The notes under the pieces were generated by a model. It was not told the DNA's origin, made no database searches, and worked only from the letters and a program-made list of their open reading frames with translations. Shown here in pieces: positions 42,991 to 58,600 of a stretch of DNA of 64,000 nt. Source of the DNA: Megascapheus bottae (taxonomy: Eukaryota > Chordata > Mammalia > Rodentia > Geomyidae); assembly GCA_024803745.1 (NCBI GenBank), contig JANJXV010001773.1, forward strand, positions 1 to 64,000. The letters are read 5' to 3'. The position numbers were made by a program, and so were the translations under genes. The stretch's first letter is position 1. Every line of letters begins with the position of its first letter.

Positions 42991-45900
42991 TCCGTTATGA
43001 CTTCACACAGCTCCATTCTGTGACTTCACAAAACTCCATTCTGTGATTTCATACACCTCCATACTATGACTTCACACACCTCCATCTATGACTTCACACA
43101 CCTCCATTCTGAGTTCACACACCTCCATTATGTGACTTCACACACCTCCATTCTATGACTTCACACACCTCAATTCTATGACTTCACACACCTCCATTCT
43201 ATGACTTCGCACACCTCCATTCTGTGACTTCACACACCTCCATTCGTTGACATCAAAAACCACTATTCTATGACTTCACACACCTTAATTCTGTGACTTG
43301 ACACACCTCCATTCTGACTTCACACACCTCCATTCTATGATTTCACACACCTCCATTCTATGAATTCACACACCTCCATTCTGTGACTTCACACACCTCC
43401 ATTCTGACTTCACACCCCTCCATTCTGACTTCACACACCTCCATTCTGACTTCACACAGCTCCATTCTATAAATTCACACACATCCATTCTGTGACTTCA
43501 CACACCAACTTTTTGACTTCACACACATCCATTCTGTGACTTCACACACCTCCATTCTATGACCTCACACACCTCCATTCTGTGACTTCACACACCTCCA
43601 TTCGTTGACATCATAAACCACCATTCTATGACTTCACACAACTCCATTTTGACTTCACACACCTCAATTCTATGAGTTCACAAACCTCCATTTTATGACT
43701 TCACACACCTCCATTCTATGACTTCACACACCTCATTTCTACGATTTCACACACCTCCATTCTATGACTTCACACACCTCCATTCGTTGACATCAAAAAC
43801 CACCATTCTATGACTTCACACAACTCCATTTTGACTTCACACACCTCCATTCTATGAGTTCACACACCTCCATTTTATGACTTCACACACCTCCATTCTA
43901 TGACTTCACACACCTCAATTCTATGACTTCACACACCTCCATTCTATGACTTCACACACCTGCAATCTGTGACTTCACACACCTCCACACTATGACTTCA
44001 AACACCTTCATTCTAACTTCACAAACATCCATTCTGTGACTTCACACACCTCCATTCTGTGACTTCACACACCTTCATTCTGACTTCACACACCTCCATT
44101 CTGTGACGTCACACACCTCAATTCTGTGACTATACACACCTCCATTCTGATTTCACAAACCTCCATTCTATGACTTCACACACCTCCATTCTATGACTTC
44201 ACACACCTCCATTTTGTGACTTCACACACCTAAATTCTATGACTTCACACACCTCCATTGTGACTTCACACACTTCCATTCTATGAGTTCACACACCTCC
44301 ATTCTGACTTCACACACCTCCATTCTATGACTTCACACACCTCCGTTATGACGTCACACAGCTCCATTCTGTGACTTCACAAAACTCCATTGTGTGATTT
44401 CATACACCTCCATACTATGACTTCACACACCTCCATCTATGACTTCACACACCTCCATTCTGAGTTCACACACCTCCATTATGTGACTTCACACACCTCC
44501 ATTCTATGACTTCACACACCTCAATTCTATGACTTCACACACCTCCATTCTATGACTTCACACACCTCCATTCTGTGACTTCACACACCTCCATTCGTTG
44601 ACATCAAAAACCACCATTCTATGACTTCACACAACTCCATTTTGACTACACACACCTCAATTCTATGAGTTCACAAACCTCCATTTTATGACTTCACACA
44701 CCTCCATTCTATGACTTCACACACCTCATTTCTTTGATTTCACACACCTCCATTCTATGATTTCACACACCTCCATTCTATGACTTCACACACCTCCATT
44801 CGTTGACATCAAAATCCACCATTCTATGATTTCACACAACTCCATTTTGACTTCACACACCTCCATTCTATGAGTTCACACACCTCCATTTTATGACTTC
44901 ACACACCTCCATTCTATGACTTCACACACCTCAATTCTATGACTTCACACACCTCCATTCCATGACTTCACACACATGCAATCTGTGACTTCACACACCT
45001 CCACACTATGACTTCAAACACCTTCATTCTAACTTCACAAACATCCATTCTGTGACTTCACACACCTCCATTCTGTGACTTCACACACCTCCATTCTGTG
45101 ACGTCACACACCTCAATTCTGTGACTATACACACCTCCATTCTGATTTCACAAACCTCCATTCTATGACTTCACACACCTCCATTCTATGACTTCACACA
45201 CCTCCATTTTGTGACTTCACACACCTAAATTCTATGACTTCACACACCTCCATTGTGACTTCACACACCTCCATTCTATGAGTTCACACACCTCCATTCT
45301 GACTTCACACACCTCCATTCTATGACTTCACACACCTCCGTTATGACTTCACACAGCTCCATTCTGTGACTTCACAAAACTCCATTCTGTGATTTCATAC
45401 ACCTCCATACTATGACTTCACACACCTCCATCTATGACTTCACACACCTCCATTCTGAGTTCACACACCTCCATTATGTGACTTCACACACCTCCATTCT
45501 ATGACTTCACACACCTCAATTCTATGACTTCACACACCTCCATTCTATGACTTCACACACCTCCATTCTGTGACTTCACACACCTCCATTCGTTGACATC
45601 AAAAACCACCATTCTATGACTTCACACACCTTAATTCTGTGACTTGACACACCTCCATTCTGACTTCACACACCTCCATTCTCTGACTTCACACACCTTA
45701 ATTCTGTGACTTGACACACCTCCATTCTGACTTCACACACCTCCATTCTATGATTTCACACACCTCCATTCTATGAATTCACACACCTCCATTCTGTGAC
45801 TTCACACACCTCCATTCTGACTTCACACCCCTCCATTCTGACTTCACACACCTCCATTCTGACTTCACAGAGCTCCATTCTATAAATTCACACACATCCA

Positions 45901-46960
45901 TTCTGTGACTTCACACACCAACTTTTTGACTTCACACACATCCATTCTGTGACTTCACACACCTCCATTCTATGACCTCACACACCTCCATTCTGTGACT
46001 TCACACACCTCCATTAGTTGACATCATAAACCACCATTCTATGACTTCACACAACTCCATTTTGACTTCACACACCTCAATTCTATGAGTTCACAAACCT
46101 CCATTTTATGACTTCACACACCTCCATTCTATGACTTCACACACCTCATTTCTATGATTTCACACACCTCCATTCTATGACTTCACACGCCTCCATTCGT
46201 TGACATCAAAAACCACCATTCTATGACTTCACACAACTCCATTTTGACTTCACACACCTCCATTCTATTAGTTCACACACCTCCATTTTATGACTTCACA
46301 CACCTCCATTCTATGACTTCACACACCTCAATTCTATGACTTCACACACCTCCATTCTATGACTTCACACACCTGCAATCTGTGACTTCACACACCTCCA
46401 CACTATGACTTCAAACACCTTCATTCTAACTTCACAAACATCCATTCTGTGACTTCACACACCTCCATTCTGTGACTTCACACACCTTCATTCTGACTTC
46501 ACACACCTCCATTCTGTGACGTCACACACCTCAATTCTGTGACTATACACACCTCCATTCTGATTTCACAAACCTCCATTCTATGACTTCACACACCTCC
46601 ATTCTATGACTTCACACACCTCCATTTTGTGACTTCACACACCTAAATTCTATGACTTCACACACCTCCATTGTGACTTCACACACCTCCATTCTATGAG
46701 TTCACACACCTCCATTCTGACTTCACACACCTCCATTCTATGACTTCACACACCTCCGTTATGACTTCACACAGCTCCATTCTGTGACTTCACAAAACTC
46801 CATTCTGTGATTTCATAAACCTCCATACTATGACTTCACACACCTCCATCTATGACTTCACAAACCTCCATTCTGAGTTCACACACCTCCATTATGTGAC
46901 TTCACACACCTCCATTCTATGACTTCACACAACTCAATTCTATGACTTCACACACCTCCA
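42991..46960. repeat. Higher-order repeat, 1.0-1.4 kb period, inside the array
   Basis: The rare marker TCCGTTATGA (or its GACGTC variant) recurs at 42,991, 44,342, 45,337 and 46,755, giving spacings of 1,351, 995 and 1,418 bp. The same unit order follows each marker, including ATTCGTTGACATCAAAAACC (43,234, 44,588, 45,588) and AAACATCCATTCTGTGAC. The length differences come from loss or gain of sub-blocks. Confidence 0.88.
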
Positions 46961-47261
46961 TTCTATGACTTCACACAGCTCCAATCTGTGACTTCACACA
47001 CCTCCATTCATTGACATCAAAAAAACACCATTCTATAACTTCCCACACCTTAATTCTGTGACTTGACACACCTCCATTCTGACTTCACACACCTCCATTC
47101 TCTGACTTCACACACCTTAATTCTGTGACTTGACACACCTCCATTCTGACTTCACACACCTCCATTGTATGACTTCACACACCTCCATTCTGTGACTTCA
47201 CCCACCTCCATTCTGAGTTCACATACCTCCATTCTGTGATTCACACACCTTCATTCTGTGA

Positions 47262-50058
47262 CTTCACAAACCTCCATTTTTGACTTCACACACCTCCATT
47301 CTAAGATTTCACACACCTCCATTGTGACTTCACACATCTCCATTCTATGAGTTCACCCACCTCCATTCTGACTTCACACAGCTCCATTCTGTGACTTCAC
47401 AAAACTCCATTCTATGATTCCACACACCTCCATACTGTCTTCACACACCTCCATCTATGACTTCACACACCTCCATTCTGATTTCACACCCCTCCATTCT
47501 GTGACTTCACACACCTCCATTCTGACTTCACACACCTTCATTGTATGACTTCACACACCTCAATTCTATGACTTCACACACCTCCATTCTATAACTTCAC
47601 ACACCTCCATTCCGTGACGTCACACACCTCCATTCTATGACTTTAAACACCTTCATTCTTACTTCACAAACATCCATTCTGTGACTTCACACACCTCCCT
47701 TCTGTGACTTCACACCTGCATTCTGACTTCACACACCTCTATTCTGTGAATTCACACACCTCAATTCTGTGACTTCACACACCTCCATTCTGACTTCACA
47801 CACCTCCATTCCATGACTTCACATACCTCAATTCTATGAGTTCACACACCTCCATTCTATGAGTTCACACACCTCATTTGACTTCACACACCTCCATTCT
47901 ATGACTTCTCACACCTTCATTCTTACTTTAGAAACATCCATTCTATGACTTCACACACCTCCATTGTATGACTTCACAAACCTCCATTCTGTGACTTCAC
48001 ACACCTCCATTCTGGGTTCACACACCTCAATTCTGTGACTTCACACATGTCCATTCTGACTTCACACACCTCCATAGTATGACTTCACACACTTCCATTC
48101 TATGACTTCACACACCTCCATTCTGTGACTTCACACACCTCCATTCTATGAATTCACACACCTCCATTCTATGACTTCACACTACTCCATTCTATGAATT
48201 CACACACCTCCATTCTATGACTTCACACTACTCCATTCTATAAATTCACACACCTCCATTCTGTGACTTCACACACCTCCATTCTATGACTTCACACACC
48301 TCCATTCTGTGACTTCACCCACCTCCATTCTGAGTTCACATACCTCCATTCTGTGATTCACACACCTTTATTCTGTGACTTCACAAACCTCCATTTTTTG
48401 ACTTCACACACCTCCATTCTAAGATTTCACACACCTCCATTGTGACTTCACACACCTCCATTCTATGAGTTCACACACCTCCATTCTGACTTCACACAGC
48501 TCCTTTCTGTGACTTCACAAAACTCCATTCTATGATTCCACACACCTCCATACTATGTCTTCACACACCTCCATCTATGACTTCACACACCTCCATTCTG
48601 ATTTTATACCCCTCCATTCTGTGACTTCACACACCTCCATTATGACTTCACACACCTTCATTGTATGACTTCACACACCTCAATTCTATGACTTCACACA
48701 CCTCCATTCTATAACTTCACACACCTCCATTCTGTGACGTCACACACCTCCATTCTATGAGTTTAAACACTTCATTCTTACTTCACGAACATCCATTCTG
48801 TGACTTCACACACCTCCCTTCTGTGACTTCACACCTGCATTCTGACTTCACACACCTCTATTCTGTGAATTCACACACCTCAATTCTGTGACTTCACACA
48901 CCTCCATTCTGTGACTTCACACACCTCCATTCTATGTTTTCACACACCTCCATTCTATGACTTCACACACCTCAATTCTGTGACTTCACACACCTCCATT
49001 CTGACTTCACACACCTCCATTCTATGACATCACAGACCTCGAATCTGTGACTTCACTCACCTCCACTCTATGAATTCACACTCCTCCATTCTATGACTTC
49101 CCACACCTCCTTTCTATGACTTCACCCACCTCAGTCTATGACTTCACACACCTCCATTCTGACTTCACACACCTCAATTCTATGACTTCACACACCTCCA
49201 TTCTGTGACTTCAAACACTTCCATTTTATGATTTCACACACCTCCATTCTATGAATTCACACACCTCCATTCTGTGACTTCACAAACCTCCATTCAATGA
49301 CTTCACGCACCTCCATTCTATGACTTCACACACCTCCATTGTGACTTCACACACCTTGATTCTATGATTTCACATACCTCCATTCTGACTTCACACACCT
49401 CCATTCTATGACTTCACACACCTCCATTCTGACTTCACACAGCTCCATTCTGTGACTTCACAAAACTCCATTCTATGATTTCACACACCTCCATTCTATG
49501 ACTTCACACACCTCCATCTATGACTTCACACACCTCCATTCTGAGTTCACACACCTCCATTCTGTCACTTCACACACCTCCATTCTGACTTCACTCACCT
49601 CCATTGTATGACTTGACACACCTCCATTCTGTGACTTCACACACCTCCATTCTATGACTTCACACACTTCAATTGTGACGTACCACACCTCCATTCTATG
49701 AATTCACAAATCTCCATTCTATGACTTCACACACCTCCATTCTGACTTTACACACCTCCATTCTATGACTTCACAGACCTCGAATCTGTGTCTTCAGTCA
49801 CCTCCACTGTATGACTTCACACTCCTCCATTCTATGACTTCCCACACCTCCTTTCTATGACTTCACTCACGTCCCTTCTATGACCGTACACCTCCATTCG
49901 AGACTTCACGCACCTCCATTGTGTGACTTCACACACCTCCATTCTGTGACTTCACACACCTCCATTCTTTGACTTCACACACCTCTATTCTATGACTTCA
50001 CACACCTTCATTCTTACGTCACAAACATCCATTCTATGACTTCACACACCTCCATTCT
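47262..50058. repeat. Long block A of the array (first copy)
   Basis: About 2.8 kb repeated almost base for base at 52,865-55,618. Shared oddities include TTACTTTAGAAACATCC (47,923), TTCTGGGTTCACAC (48,012), ATGTCCATTCTG (48,047) and CCGTACACCTCCATTCG (49,884). It has its own internal near-repeat of about 1.1 kb (47,281 versus 48,401). Confidence 0.88.
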
Positions 50059-52370
50059 ATGAATTCACACACCTCCATTCTGTGATTACACACACATCCA
50101 TTCTGACTTCACACCCCTCCATTCTGACTTCACACACCTCCATTCTGACTTCACACAGCTCCATTCTATAAATTCACACACATCCATTCTGTGACTTCAC
50201 ACACCAACTTTTTGACTTCACACACATCCATTCTGTGACTTCACACACCTCCATTCTGTGACTTCACACACCTCCGATTTGACTTCACACACTTCCAATC
50301 TGTGACTTCACACACCTCCATTCTGTGACTTCACACACCTCTATTGTTTCACTTCACTCACCTCCATTCTTTGACTTCACACACCGCCATTCCATGACTT
50401 CACAAACCTCCATTCTATGAGTTCACACACCTCCATTCTATGGGTTCACACACCTCCAATTTGACTTCACACACCTCCATTCTATGACTTCACACACCTT
50501 CATTCTTACTTCAGAAACATCCATTCTCTGACTTCACACACCTCCATTCTATGACTTCACAATCCTCCATTCTGTGACTTCACACACCTCCATTCTGAGT
50601 TCACACACCTCCTTTCTATGACTTCACACACTTCCATTCTATGACTTCACACACCTCCATTCTTTGGCTTCACACACCTACATTCTGAGTTCACACACCT
50701 CCATTCTGTGACTTCACACACCTCCATTCTGTGACTTCACACACCTCCATTCTGTGACTTCACACACCTCGATCCTATGACTTCACACTCCTCCATTCTA
50801 TGAATTAACACACCTCCATTCTGTGATTTCACAAACCTCCATTCTATGACTTCACACACCTCCATTCTGTGACTTCACACACCTCCATACTGAGTTCACA
50901 CACCTCAATTCTATGACTTCACAAACCTCCATTCTGAGTTCACAGACCTCCATTCTATGACTTCACACACCTCCATTCTATGACTTCACTCACCTCCATT
51001 CTGACTTCACACACCTCCATTCTGACTTCACACACCTCAATTCTGTGACCTCACACACCTCCATTCTATGATTTCACACACTTCTATTCTATGACTTGAC
51101 ACACCTCCATTCTATGACTTCACACACCTCATTTCTGAGTTGACACACCTCCATTCTGTGATTTCACTCACCTCCAATCTGACTTCCCACACCTCCATTT
51201 TATGACTTCACACACCTCCATTCGTTGACATCAAAAACCACCATTCTATGACTTCACACAACTCCATTTTGACTTCACACACCTCCATTCTATGAGTTCA
51301 CACACCTCCATTTTATGACTTCACACACCACCATTCTATGACTTCACACACCTCAATTCTATGAATTCACACACCTCCATTCTATGACTTCACACACCTC
51401 CATTCTGTGACTTCACACACCTCCACACTATGACTTCAAACACCTTCATTCTTACTTCACAAACATCCATTCTGTGACTTCACACACCTCCATTCTGTGA
51501 CTTCACACACCTTCATTCTGACTTCACACAACTCCATTCTGTGACTTCACACACCTCAATTCTGTGACTTTACACACCTCCATTCTGACTTCACACACCT
51601 CCATTCTATGATTTCACACACCTCCATTCTATGACTTCACACACCTCCATTCTGTGACTTCACACACCACCTTTTTGACTTCACACACCTCTATTCTGTG
51701 ACTTCACACACCTCCATTCTGTGACTTCACACACTTCAATTCTGTGACTTCACACACCTCCATTCTGTGACTTCACACACCTCCATTGTTTCACTTCACA
51801 CACCTCCATTCTGTGACTTCACTTACCTCCATTCCATGACTTCACACACCTCCATTCTATGACTTCACACACCTCCATTCTGTGACTTCCCACACCTCAA
51901 TTCTATGACTTCACAAACCTCCATTCTGAGTTCACAGTCCTCCATTCTATGACTTCACACACCTCCATTCTATGACTTCACACACCTCCGTTCTATGACT
52001 TCACACACCTCCATTCTGTGACTTCACACACCTCCATTCTATGACTTCACACACCTCCATTCTGTGACTTCACACACCTCCATTCTATGACTTCACACAC
52101 CTCCATTCTATGACTTCACACACCTTCATTCTATGACTTCACACACCTGCAATTTTACTTCACACACCTTCATTCCATGAGTTCACACACCTGCATTGTG
52201 GCTTCACACACCTCCATTCTATGATTTCACACACCTCCATTCTGACTTCACACACCTCCATTCTGACTTCATACACCTCAATTCTCTGTCTTCACAGACC
52301 TCCATTCTGTGACTTCACACACCTCCATTTTGACTTCACACACTTCAATTCTGTGACTTCACACACCTCC

Positions 52371-52689
52371 TGTTGTGAGCCAGAGTGGAATCAAACTGTG
52401 TCTTGTCTTGCATCACACGATGGCTTTATTGTCTTATTGCTTTCTGGCCCTATTCTATGTAAATGACCTGAGAATTACCATACGAATATAACACCTGGAG
52501 GTTCCCTGGGTCAGGAGGAGGGAAGAAGGGGGAGTGGAAACTAAACAGGCAGTCTCTGCAGTCTTTACCTGGACTGCGGACAACCCGGACCAGCTGTGTC
52601 TGTCTCTCTTCTATTTCTTGCTAGTCCTTGCCCCCGATTTCAGGAACCCCAATCTGCGAACCCTGGTTTGCCGCCGGTTGGCCCCGGCA
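52371..52689 (+). mobile_element. Solo LTR inserted in the satellite array
   Basis: 319 bp, TG...CA, flanked by the perfect 6-bp duplication ACCTCC (52,365-52,370 and 52,690-52,695), which is part of the satellite unit. Its last about 100 bp (U5-like, 52,592-52,689) closely match the sense 3' end of the LTR at 13.09-13.51 kb, while the upstream U3-like parts are unrelated. No internal retroviral genes. It is the only non-satellite sequence in the 23-kb array. Confidence 0.92.
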
Positions 52690-52864
52690 ACCTCCATTCT
52701 GTGACTTCACACACCTCCATTCTTTGACTTCACACAACTCCATTCTTAGACTTCACACACCTCCATTCCATGACTTCACACACCTCAATTCTATGAGTTC
52801 ACACACCTCCATTCTATGAGTTCACACACCTCCATTTTGACTTCACACACCTTCATTCTGTGAC

Positions 52865-55618
52865 TTCACAAACCTCCATTTTTTGACTTCACACACCTCC
52901 ATTCTAAGATTTCACACACCTCCATTGTGACTTCACACATCTCCATTCTATGAGTTCACCCACCTCCATTCTGACTTCACACAGCTCCATTCTGTGACTT
53001 CACAAAACTCCATTCTATGATTCCACACACCTCCATACTGTCTTCACACAGCTCCATACTATGACTTCACACACCTCCATTCTGATTTCACACCCCTCCA
53101 TTCTGTGACTTCACACACCTCCATTCTGACTTCACACACCTTCATTGTATGACTTCACACACCTCAATTCTATGACTTCACACACCTCCATTCTATAACT
53201 TCACACACCTCCATTCCGTGACGTCACACACCTCCATTCTATGACTTTAAACACCTTCATTCTTACTTCACAAACATCCATTCTGTGACTTCACACACCT
53301 CCCTTCTGTGACTTCACACCTGCATTCTGACTTCACACACCTCTATTCTGTGAATTCACACACCTCAATTCTGTGACTTCACACACCTCCATTCTGACTT
53401 CACACACCTCCATTCCATGACTTCACATACCTCAATTCTATGAGTTCACACACCTCCATTCTATGAGTTCACACACCTCATTTGACTTCACACACCTCCA
53501 TTCTATGACTTCTCACACCTTCATTCTTACTTTAGAAACATCCATTCTATGACTTCACACACCTCCATTGTATGACTTCACAAACCTCCATTCTGTGACT
53601 TCACACACCTCCATTCTGGGTTCACACACCTCAATTCTGTGACTTCACACATGTCCATTCTGACTTCACACACCTCCATAGTATGACTTCACACACTTCC
53701 ATTCTATGACTTCACACACCTCCATTCTGTGACTTCACACACCTCCATTCTATGAATTCACACACCTCCATTCTATGACTTCACACTACTCCATTCTATG
53801 AATTCACACACCTCCATTCTATGACTTCACAGACCTCCATTCTATAAATTCACACACCTCCATTCTGTGACTTCACACACCTCCATTCTATGACTTCACA
53901 CACCTCCATTCTGTGACTTCACCCACCTCCATTCTGAGTTCACAAACCTCCATTCTGTGATTCACACACCTTTATTCTGTGACTTCACAAACCTCCATTT
54001 TTTGACTTCACACACCTCCATTCTATGAGTTCACACACCTCCATTCTGACTTCACACAGCTCCTTTCTGTGACTTCACAAAACTCCATTCTATGATTCCA
54101 CACACCTCCATACTATGTCTTCACACACCTCCATCTATGACTTCACACACCTCCATTCTGATTTTATACCCCTCCATTCTGTGACTTCACACACCTCCAT
54201 TATGACTTCACACACCTTCATTGTATGACTTCACACACCTCAATTCTATGACTTCACACACCTCCATTCTATAACTTCACACACCTCCATTCTGTGACGT
54301 CACACACCTCCATTCTATGAGTTTAAACACTTCATTCTTACTTCACGAACATCCATTCTGTGACTTCACACACCTCCCTTCTGTGACTTCACACCTGCAT
54401 TCTGACTTCACACACCTCTATTCTGTGAATTCACACACCTCAATTCTGTGACTTCACACACCTCCATTCTGTGACTTCACACACCTCCATTCTATGTTTT
54501 CACACACCTCCATTCTATGACTTCACACACCTCAATTCTGTGACTTCACACACCTCCATTCTGACTTCACACACCTCCATTCTATGACATCACAGACCTC
54601 GAATCTGTGACTTCACTCACCTCCACTCTATGAATTCACACTCCTCCATTCTATGACTTCCCACACCTCCTTTCTATGACTTCACCCACCTCAGTCTATG
54701 ACTTCACACACCTCCATTCTGACTTCACACACCTCAATTCTATGACTTCACACACCTCCATTCTGTGACTTCAAACACTTCCATTTTATGATTTCACACA
54801 CCTCCATTCTATGAATTCACACACCTCCATTCTGTGACTTCACAAACCTCCATTCAATGACTTCACGCACCTCCATTCTATGACTTCACACACCTTCATT
54901 GTGACTTCACACACCTTGATTCTGTGATTTCACATACCTCCATTCTGACTTCACACACCTCCATTCTATGACTTCACACACCTCCATTCTGACTTCACAC
55001 AGCTCCATTCTGTGACTTCACAAAACTCCATTCTATGATTTCACACACCTCCATACTATGACTTCACACACCTCCATCTATGACTTCACACACCTCCATT
55101 CTGAGTTCACACACCTCCATTCTGTCACTTCACACACCTCCATTCTGACTTCACTCACCTCCATTGTATGACTTGACACACCTCCATTCTGTGACTTCAC
55201 ACACCTCCATTCTATGACTTCACACACTTCAATTGTGACGTACCACACCTCCATTCTATGAATTCACAAATCTCCATTCTATGACTTCACACACCTCCAT
55301 TCTGACTTTACACACCTCCATTCTATGACTTCACAGACCTCGAATCTGTGTCTTCAGTCACCTCCACTGTATGACTTCACACTCCTCCATTCTATGACTT
55401 CCCACACCTCCTTTCTATGACTTCACTCACCTCCCTTCTATGTCCGTACACCTCCATTCGAGACTTCACGCACCTCCATTGTGTGACTTCACACAACTCC
55501 ATTCTGTGACTTCACACACCTCCATTCTTTGACTTCACACACCTCTATTCTATGACTTCACACACCTTCATTCTTACGTCACAAACATCCATTCTATGAC
55601 TTCACACACCTCCATTCT
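52865..55618. repeat. Long block A of the array (second copy)
   Basis: Copy of 47,262-50,058 at an offset of 5,604 bp, which drops to 5,560 bp after about 54,010 because one 23-bp plus one 21-bp unit (44 bp) is missing relative to the first copy. Substitutions are sparse. It starts about 175 bp to the right of the solo LTR. Confidence 0.88.
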
Positions 55619-55689
55619 GTGATTCACACACCTGCATTCTGTGTTCACACACCTCAATTCTGTGACTTCACACACCTCCATTCTGACTT

Positions 55690-58600
55690 CACACACCTAT
55701 ATTCTATGACTTCACACACCTCCATTCTATGACTTCACACACCTCCATTCTGTGACTTCACACACCTCCATTCTGAGTTGACACACCTCCATTCTGTGAC
55801 TTCACACATCTCCATTCTGACTTCACACAGCTCCATTCTATGACTTCACACAACTCCATTCTGTGACGTCACACACCTCCATTCTATGACTTCACACAAC
55901 TTCATTCTTATTTCACAAAAATCCATTCTATGACTTCACACACCTCAATTCTATGACTTCACACACCTCCATTTTTTGTCTTCACACACCTCCATTCTAA
56001 GATTTCACACACCTCCATTGTGACTTCACACACCTCCATTCTATGAGTTCACACACCTCTATTCTGACTTCACACAGCTCTATTCTGTGACTTCACAAAA
56101 CTCCATTCTATGATTCCACACACCTCCATACTCTGTCTTCACACACCTCCATCTATGACTTCACACACCTCCATTCGGATTTCACACCCCTCCATTCTGT
56201 GACTTCACACACCTTCATTCTGACTTCACACACCTTCATTGTATGACTACACACCTCAATTCTATGACTTCACACACCTCCATTCTATGACTTCACAACA
56301 TCCATTCTGTGACTTCACACACCTCCCTTCTGTGACATCACACCTCCATTCTGACTTCACACACCTCCATTCTGTGTTTTCACACACCTCCATTCTATGA
56401 CTTCACACACCTCCATTCTGTGACTTCGCACACCTCCATTCTGACTTCACACACCTCCATTCTCACTTCACACAGCTCCATTCTATGACTTCACACACCT
56501 CCATTCTGTGACTTCACAAACCTCCATTCTATGACTTCACACACCTCCACTGTGATATCACACACCTCCATTCTATGAGGTCACACACCTCCATTGTGAC
56601 TTCACACACCTCAATTCTATGACTTCACACACCTCCATTCTGACTTCACACACCTCCATTCTGTGACTTCAATCACTTCCATTTTATGATTTCACACACC
56701 TCCATTCTAGGAATTCACACACCTCCATTCTGTGACTTCACACACCTCCATTCTATGACTTCACACACTTCCATTCTGAGTTCACACACCTCCATTCTGT
56801 GACTTCACATACCTTCATTCTGTGACTTCACACACCTCCATTTTATGACTTTACACACCTCCATTCTGTGACTTCATACACCTTCATTCTGTGACTTCAC
56901 ACACCTCCATTCTATGACTTCAAACAACTCCATTGTGACTTGACACACCTCAATTATATGATTTCACACACCTCCATTCTGACTTCACACACCTCCATTA
57001 TATGACTTCACACACCTCCCTTCTGACTTCACACAGCTCCATTCTGTGACTTCACAAAACTCCATTCTGTGATTTGACACACCTCCATACTATAACTTCA
57101 CACACCTCCATCTATGACTTCACACACCTCCATTCTGAGTTCACACACCTCCATTCTGTGACTTCACACACCTCCATTCTCACTTCACACACCTCCATTG
57201 TATGACTTCACACACCTCCATTCTGTGACTTCACACACTTCCATTATGAAGTCACACACCTCCATTCTATGAGTTCACACATCTCCATTCTATGACTTCA
57301 CACACCTGCATTCTGACTTCACACACATCCATTCTATGACTTCACAGACCTCGAATCTGTGACTTCACTCACCTCCACTCTATGACTTTACACTCCTCCA
57401 TTCTATGACTTCCCACACCTCCTTTCTATGACTTCACCCAACCCCATTCTATGACTTCACACCTCCATTCTGACTTCACACACCTCCATTCTTTGACTTC
57501 ACACACCTCCCTTCTATGACTTCACACACCTACATTCTTTGACTTCACACACCTTCATTCTTACTTCAGAAAAATCCATTCTCTGACTTCACACACCTCC
57601 ATTCTATGACTTCACAAACCTCCATTCTGTGACTTCACACACCTCCATTCTGAGTTCACACACCTCCTTTCTATGACTTGACATACTTCCATTCTATGAC
57701 TTCACACACATCCATTCTGTGGCTTCACACACCTACATTCTGAGTTCACACACCTCCATTCTGTGACTTCACACACCTCCATTCTGTGACTTCACACACC
57801 TCCATTCTGACTTCACACACCTATATTCTATGACTTCACACACCTCCATTCTATGACTTCACACACCTCCATTCTGTGACTTCACACACCTCCATTCTGA
57901 GTTGACACACCTCCATTCTGTGACTTCACACACCTCCATTCTGACTTCACACAGCTCCATTCTATGACTTCACACAACTCCATTCTGTGATGTCACACAC
58001 CTCCATTCTATGACTTCACACAACTTCATTATTATTTCACAAAAATCCATTCTATGACTTCACACACCTCAATTCTATGACTTCACACACCTCCATTTTT
58101 TGACTTCACACACCTCCATTCTAAGATTTCACACACCTCCATTGTGACTTCACACACCTCCATTCTATGAGTTCACACACCTCTATTCTGACTTCACACA
58201 GCTCTATTCTGTGACTTCACAAAACTCCATTCTATGATTCCACACACCTCCATACTCTGTCTTCACACACCTCCATCTATGACTTCACACACCTCCATTC
58301 TGATTTCACACCCCTCCATTCTGTGTCTTCACACACCTCCATTCTGACTTCACACACCTTCATTGTATGACTTCACACACCTCAATTCTATGACTTCACA
58401 CACCTCCATTCTATGACTTCACACACCTCCATTCTGTGACGTCACACACCTCCATTCTATGACTTTAAACACCATCATTCTTACTTCACAACATACATTC
58501 TGTGACTTCACACACCTCCGTTCTGTGACATCACACCTGCATTCTGACTTCACACACCTCTATTCTGTGAATTCACACACCTCAATTCTGTGACTTCACA

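Noticed and set aside
52371..52689. Possible fragment of a protein-coding gene inside the satellite
   Set aside because: Bounded by TG...CA and a 6-bp target duplication, and matches the other LTR at its 3' end; it is a solo LTR.
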